Shown: positions 63,301-64,000 of the stretch, one piece after another | Layout: every line of letters begins with the position of its first letter | How positions within the stretch are numbered: the first letter of the stretch is position 1 | Source of the DNA: Mesaphorura yosii | Lineage: Eukaryota > Arthropoda > Collembola > Poduromorpha > Tullbergiidae | Reading direction: 5' to 3' | DNA length: 64,000 bases | Assembly (NCBI GenBank): GCA_009869945.1 | Contig: WIXG01000012.1 | Span: forward strand, 1-64,000 | Notes under the pieces: generated by a model | What the model was told of the DNA's origin: nothing | What the model saw: the letters and a program-made list of their open reading frames with translations, nothing else | The model's database searches: none | Program-made: the position numbers and the translations under genes

Positions 63301-63946
63301 CAGTGTGCATGATATTGCTTTCCCCTGGCGAAAACCTTGTTCTTTGACTGTTATTCAAGATGAGATTAATTAGAACACTAATTTTTCAGCTTTCTGGCAG
63401 CTTTTGCGACTAAAAGCAAAAACTTACGTCTCTGATGGGCTCCTTGCACTTGGCACAGCGTGGGCTAAATTTATTATGGTAGCAATTTGGGCAGTATGGC
63501 CTGAAGTCCTTTGTCATAAAGTTGTCCGGAGAAAGCACACATTTGCAAGCGGTGCAAGTAAAGCATTCAGGGTGAAACAGTTTCTCGACATCCAATTTGA
63601 CGTTGATGTAATGCTACAGAAAGTTATGCAGACAGGTGTGAGTTCATCGCATTAAAGCCGAGTATGCTCTCCTCACTGTAATAGCACGAAAATACTTACT
63701 CCACGTAAATCTTTGCCACATCCCGCACATGGCGGAAGAAACAATGAATGATGACAGGTCTTGCAGTACGGCTTTCCGTCGTGTTCCAGATAATTCGGGC
63801 CAATAAGTTCCACGTGACAGTGCGTGCAAGTAACTGGATAAAAGGAATCATAAAATGTAGGTCCGTGTATGCTCCATAAAATTATTGATGCGTGAATCAT
63901 ACTTACAGTGTTGAGGATGCCACATTTTGTCCAAAGCAGTGACCAT
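60316..63946 (-). CDS. Multi-LIM domain protein, at least 8 complete LIM domains (5' end outside window)
   Basis: LIM domains are double zinc fingers that bind proteins, often at adhesion sites or in sarcomeres. Fifteen exons join in phase from the right edge: 63907-63946, 63700-63833, 63428-63613, 63301-63335, 63196-63226, 62866-63110, 62750-62789, 62645-62695, 62206-62337, 61921-62100, 61654-61836, 61522-61569, 61249-61434, 61037-61083, 60316-60979; 733 residues are visible. They encode the second half of one LIM (WHPQHFTCTHC) and eight complete LIMs spaced about 60 residues apart, opening CAGC, CAKC, CAKC, CAGC, CNGC, CAKC, CAAC and CKAC. Zinc ligands are intact, with Asp, His or Cys as the last ligand and His-x2-His variants in three. 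A hydrophilic tail of about 190 residues, rich in His, Asn, Ser, Glu and Lys and ending HSYSHGY, follows. The LIMs look paxillin- or PINCH-like, but those have 4 or 5. The first exon seen begins with ATG but follows an acceptor and lacks the first half-LIM, so the true start is outside. Orthology is unresolved. Confidence 0.88.
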
Positions 63947-64000
63947 CTAAACAAATTATTTGGGAATAATCTTCAGCATTGTTCAAAGTTACGCGTGAAT
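63947..64000 (-). other. Intron of the multi-LIM gene reaching the window edge
   Basis: The sequence right of 63,946 begins (minus strand) with an acceptor (tttgtttag) and has no coding continuation, so further 5' exons lie outside the window. Confidence 0.7.

Noticed and set aside
1-64000. CRISPR arrays, operons or other prokaryotic systems
   Set aside because: No regularly spaced identical repeats; spliced eukaryotic genes throughout the right half.

Overview
This is a eukaryotic, invertebrate window. Genes are split by short GT-AG introns, mostly about 60-165 bp, with no operons or Shine-Dalgarno sites. CpG is not visibly depleted. One gene belongs to the Beaten-path immunoglobulin family, which is known from arthropods, so a pancrustacean or other arthropod with compact introns is the best guess; the sequence alone does not fix the species. 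All exon boundaries below were worked out by hand from reading frame, splice consensus and phase matching; no alignment or expression data were available.

Layout. Bases 1-36,300 form a gene desert. No open frame there looks like a conserved protein. It holds short A/T-rich and simple-repeat sequence, one possible non-coding exon (about 7,124-7,335, minus strand) and one decayed non-LTR retrotransposon 3' end (about 35,770-36,260, plus strand). The palindrome GTACGCGTAC and the word GCCTGCCTGC recur across it far more often than chance predicts.

From 37,043 to the right edge the window is gene-dense. In order: rootletin (minus, 12 coding exons, 1,873 residues); the 3' part of a Beaten-path-like cell-surface Ig protein (minus, 5' end not found); the myosin chaperone UNC-45 (minus, 14 coding exons, 982 residues); TFIIA gamma subunit (plus, one coding exon); thioredoxin-like protein 1 with its PITH domain (plus, 7 exons, 287 residues); and a protein with at least eight complete tandem LIM domains (minus, 15 exons seen, running off the right edge).

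The genes look like independent housekeeping, cytoskeletal and neural loci rather than one pathway. UNC-45 and TFIIA gamma are head to head across about 1.1 kb. TXNL1 and the multi-LIM gene converge tail to tail with poly(A) signals only about 25 bp apart. Points most worth a second look are the at least 8.5-domain LIM array, a 36-bp intron in unc-45, two intron-sized in-frame inserts in unc-45, and the repeated words in the desert. I found no clear sign of a wholly new multi-gene system.
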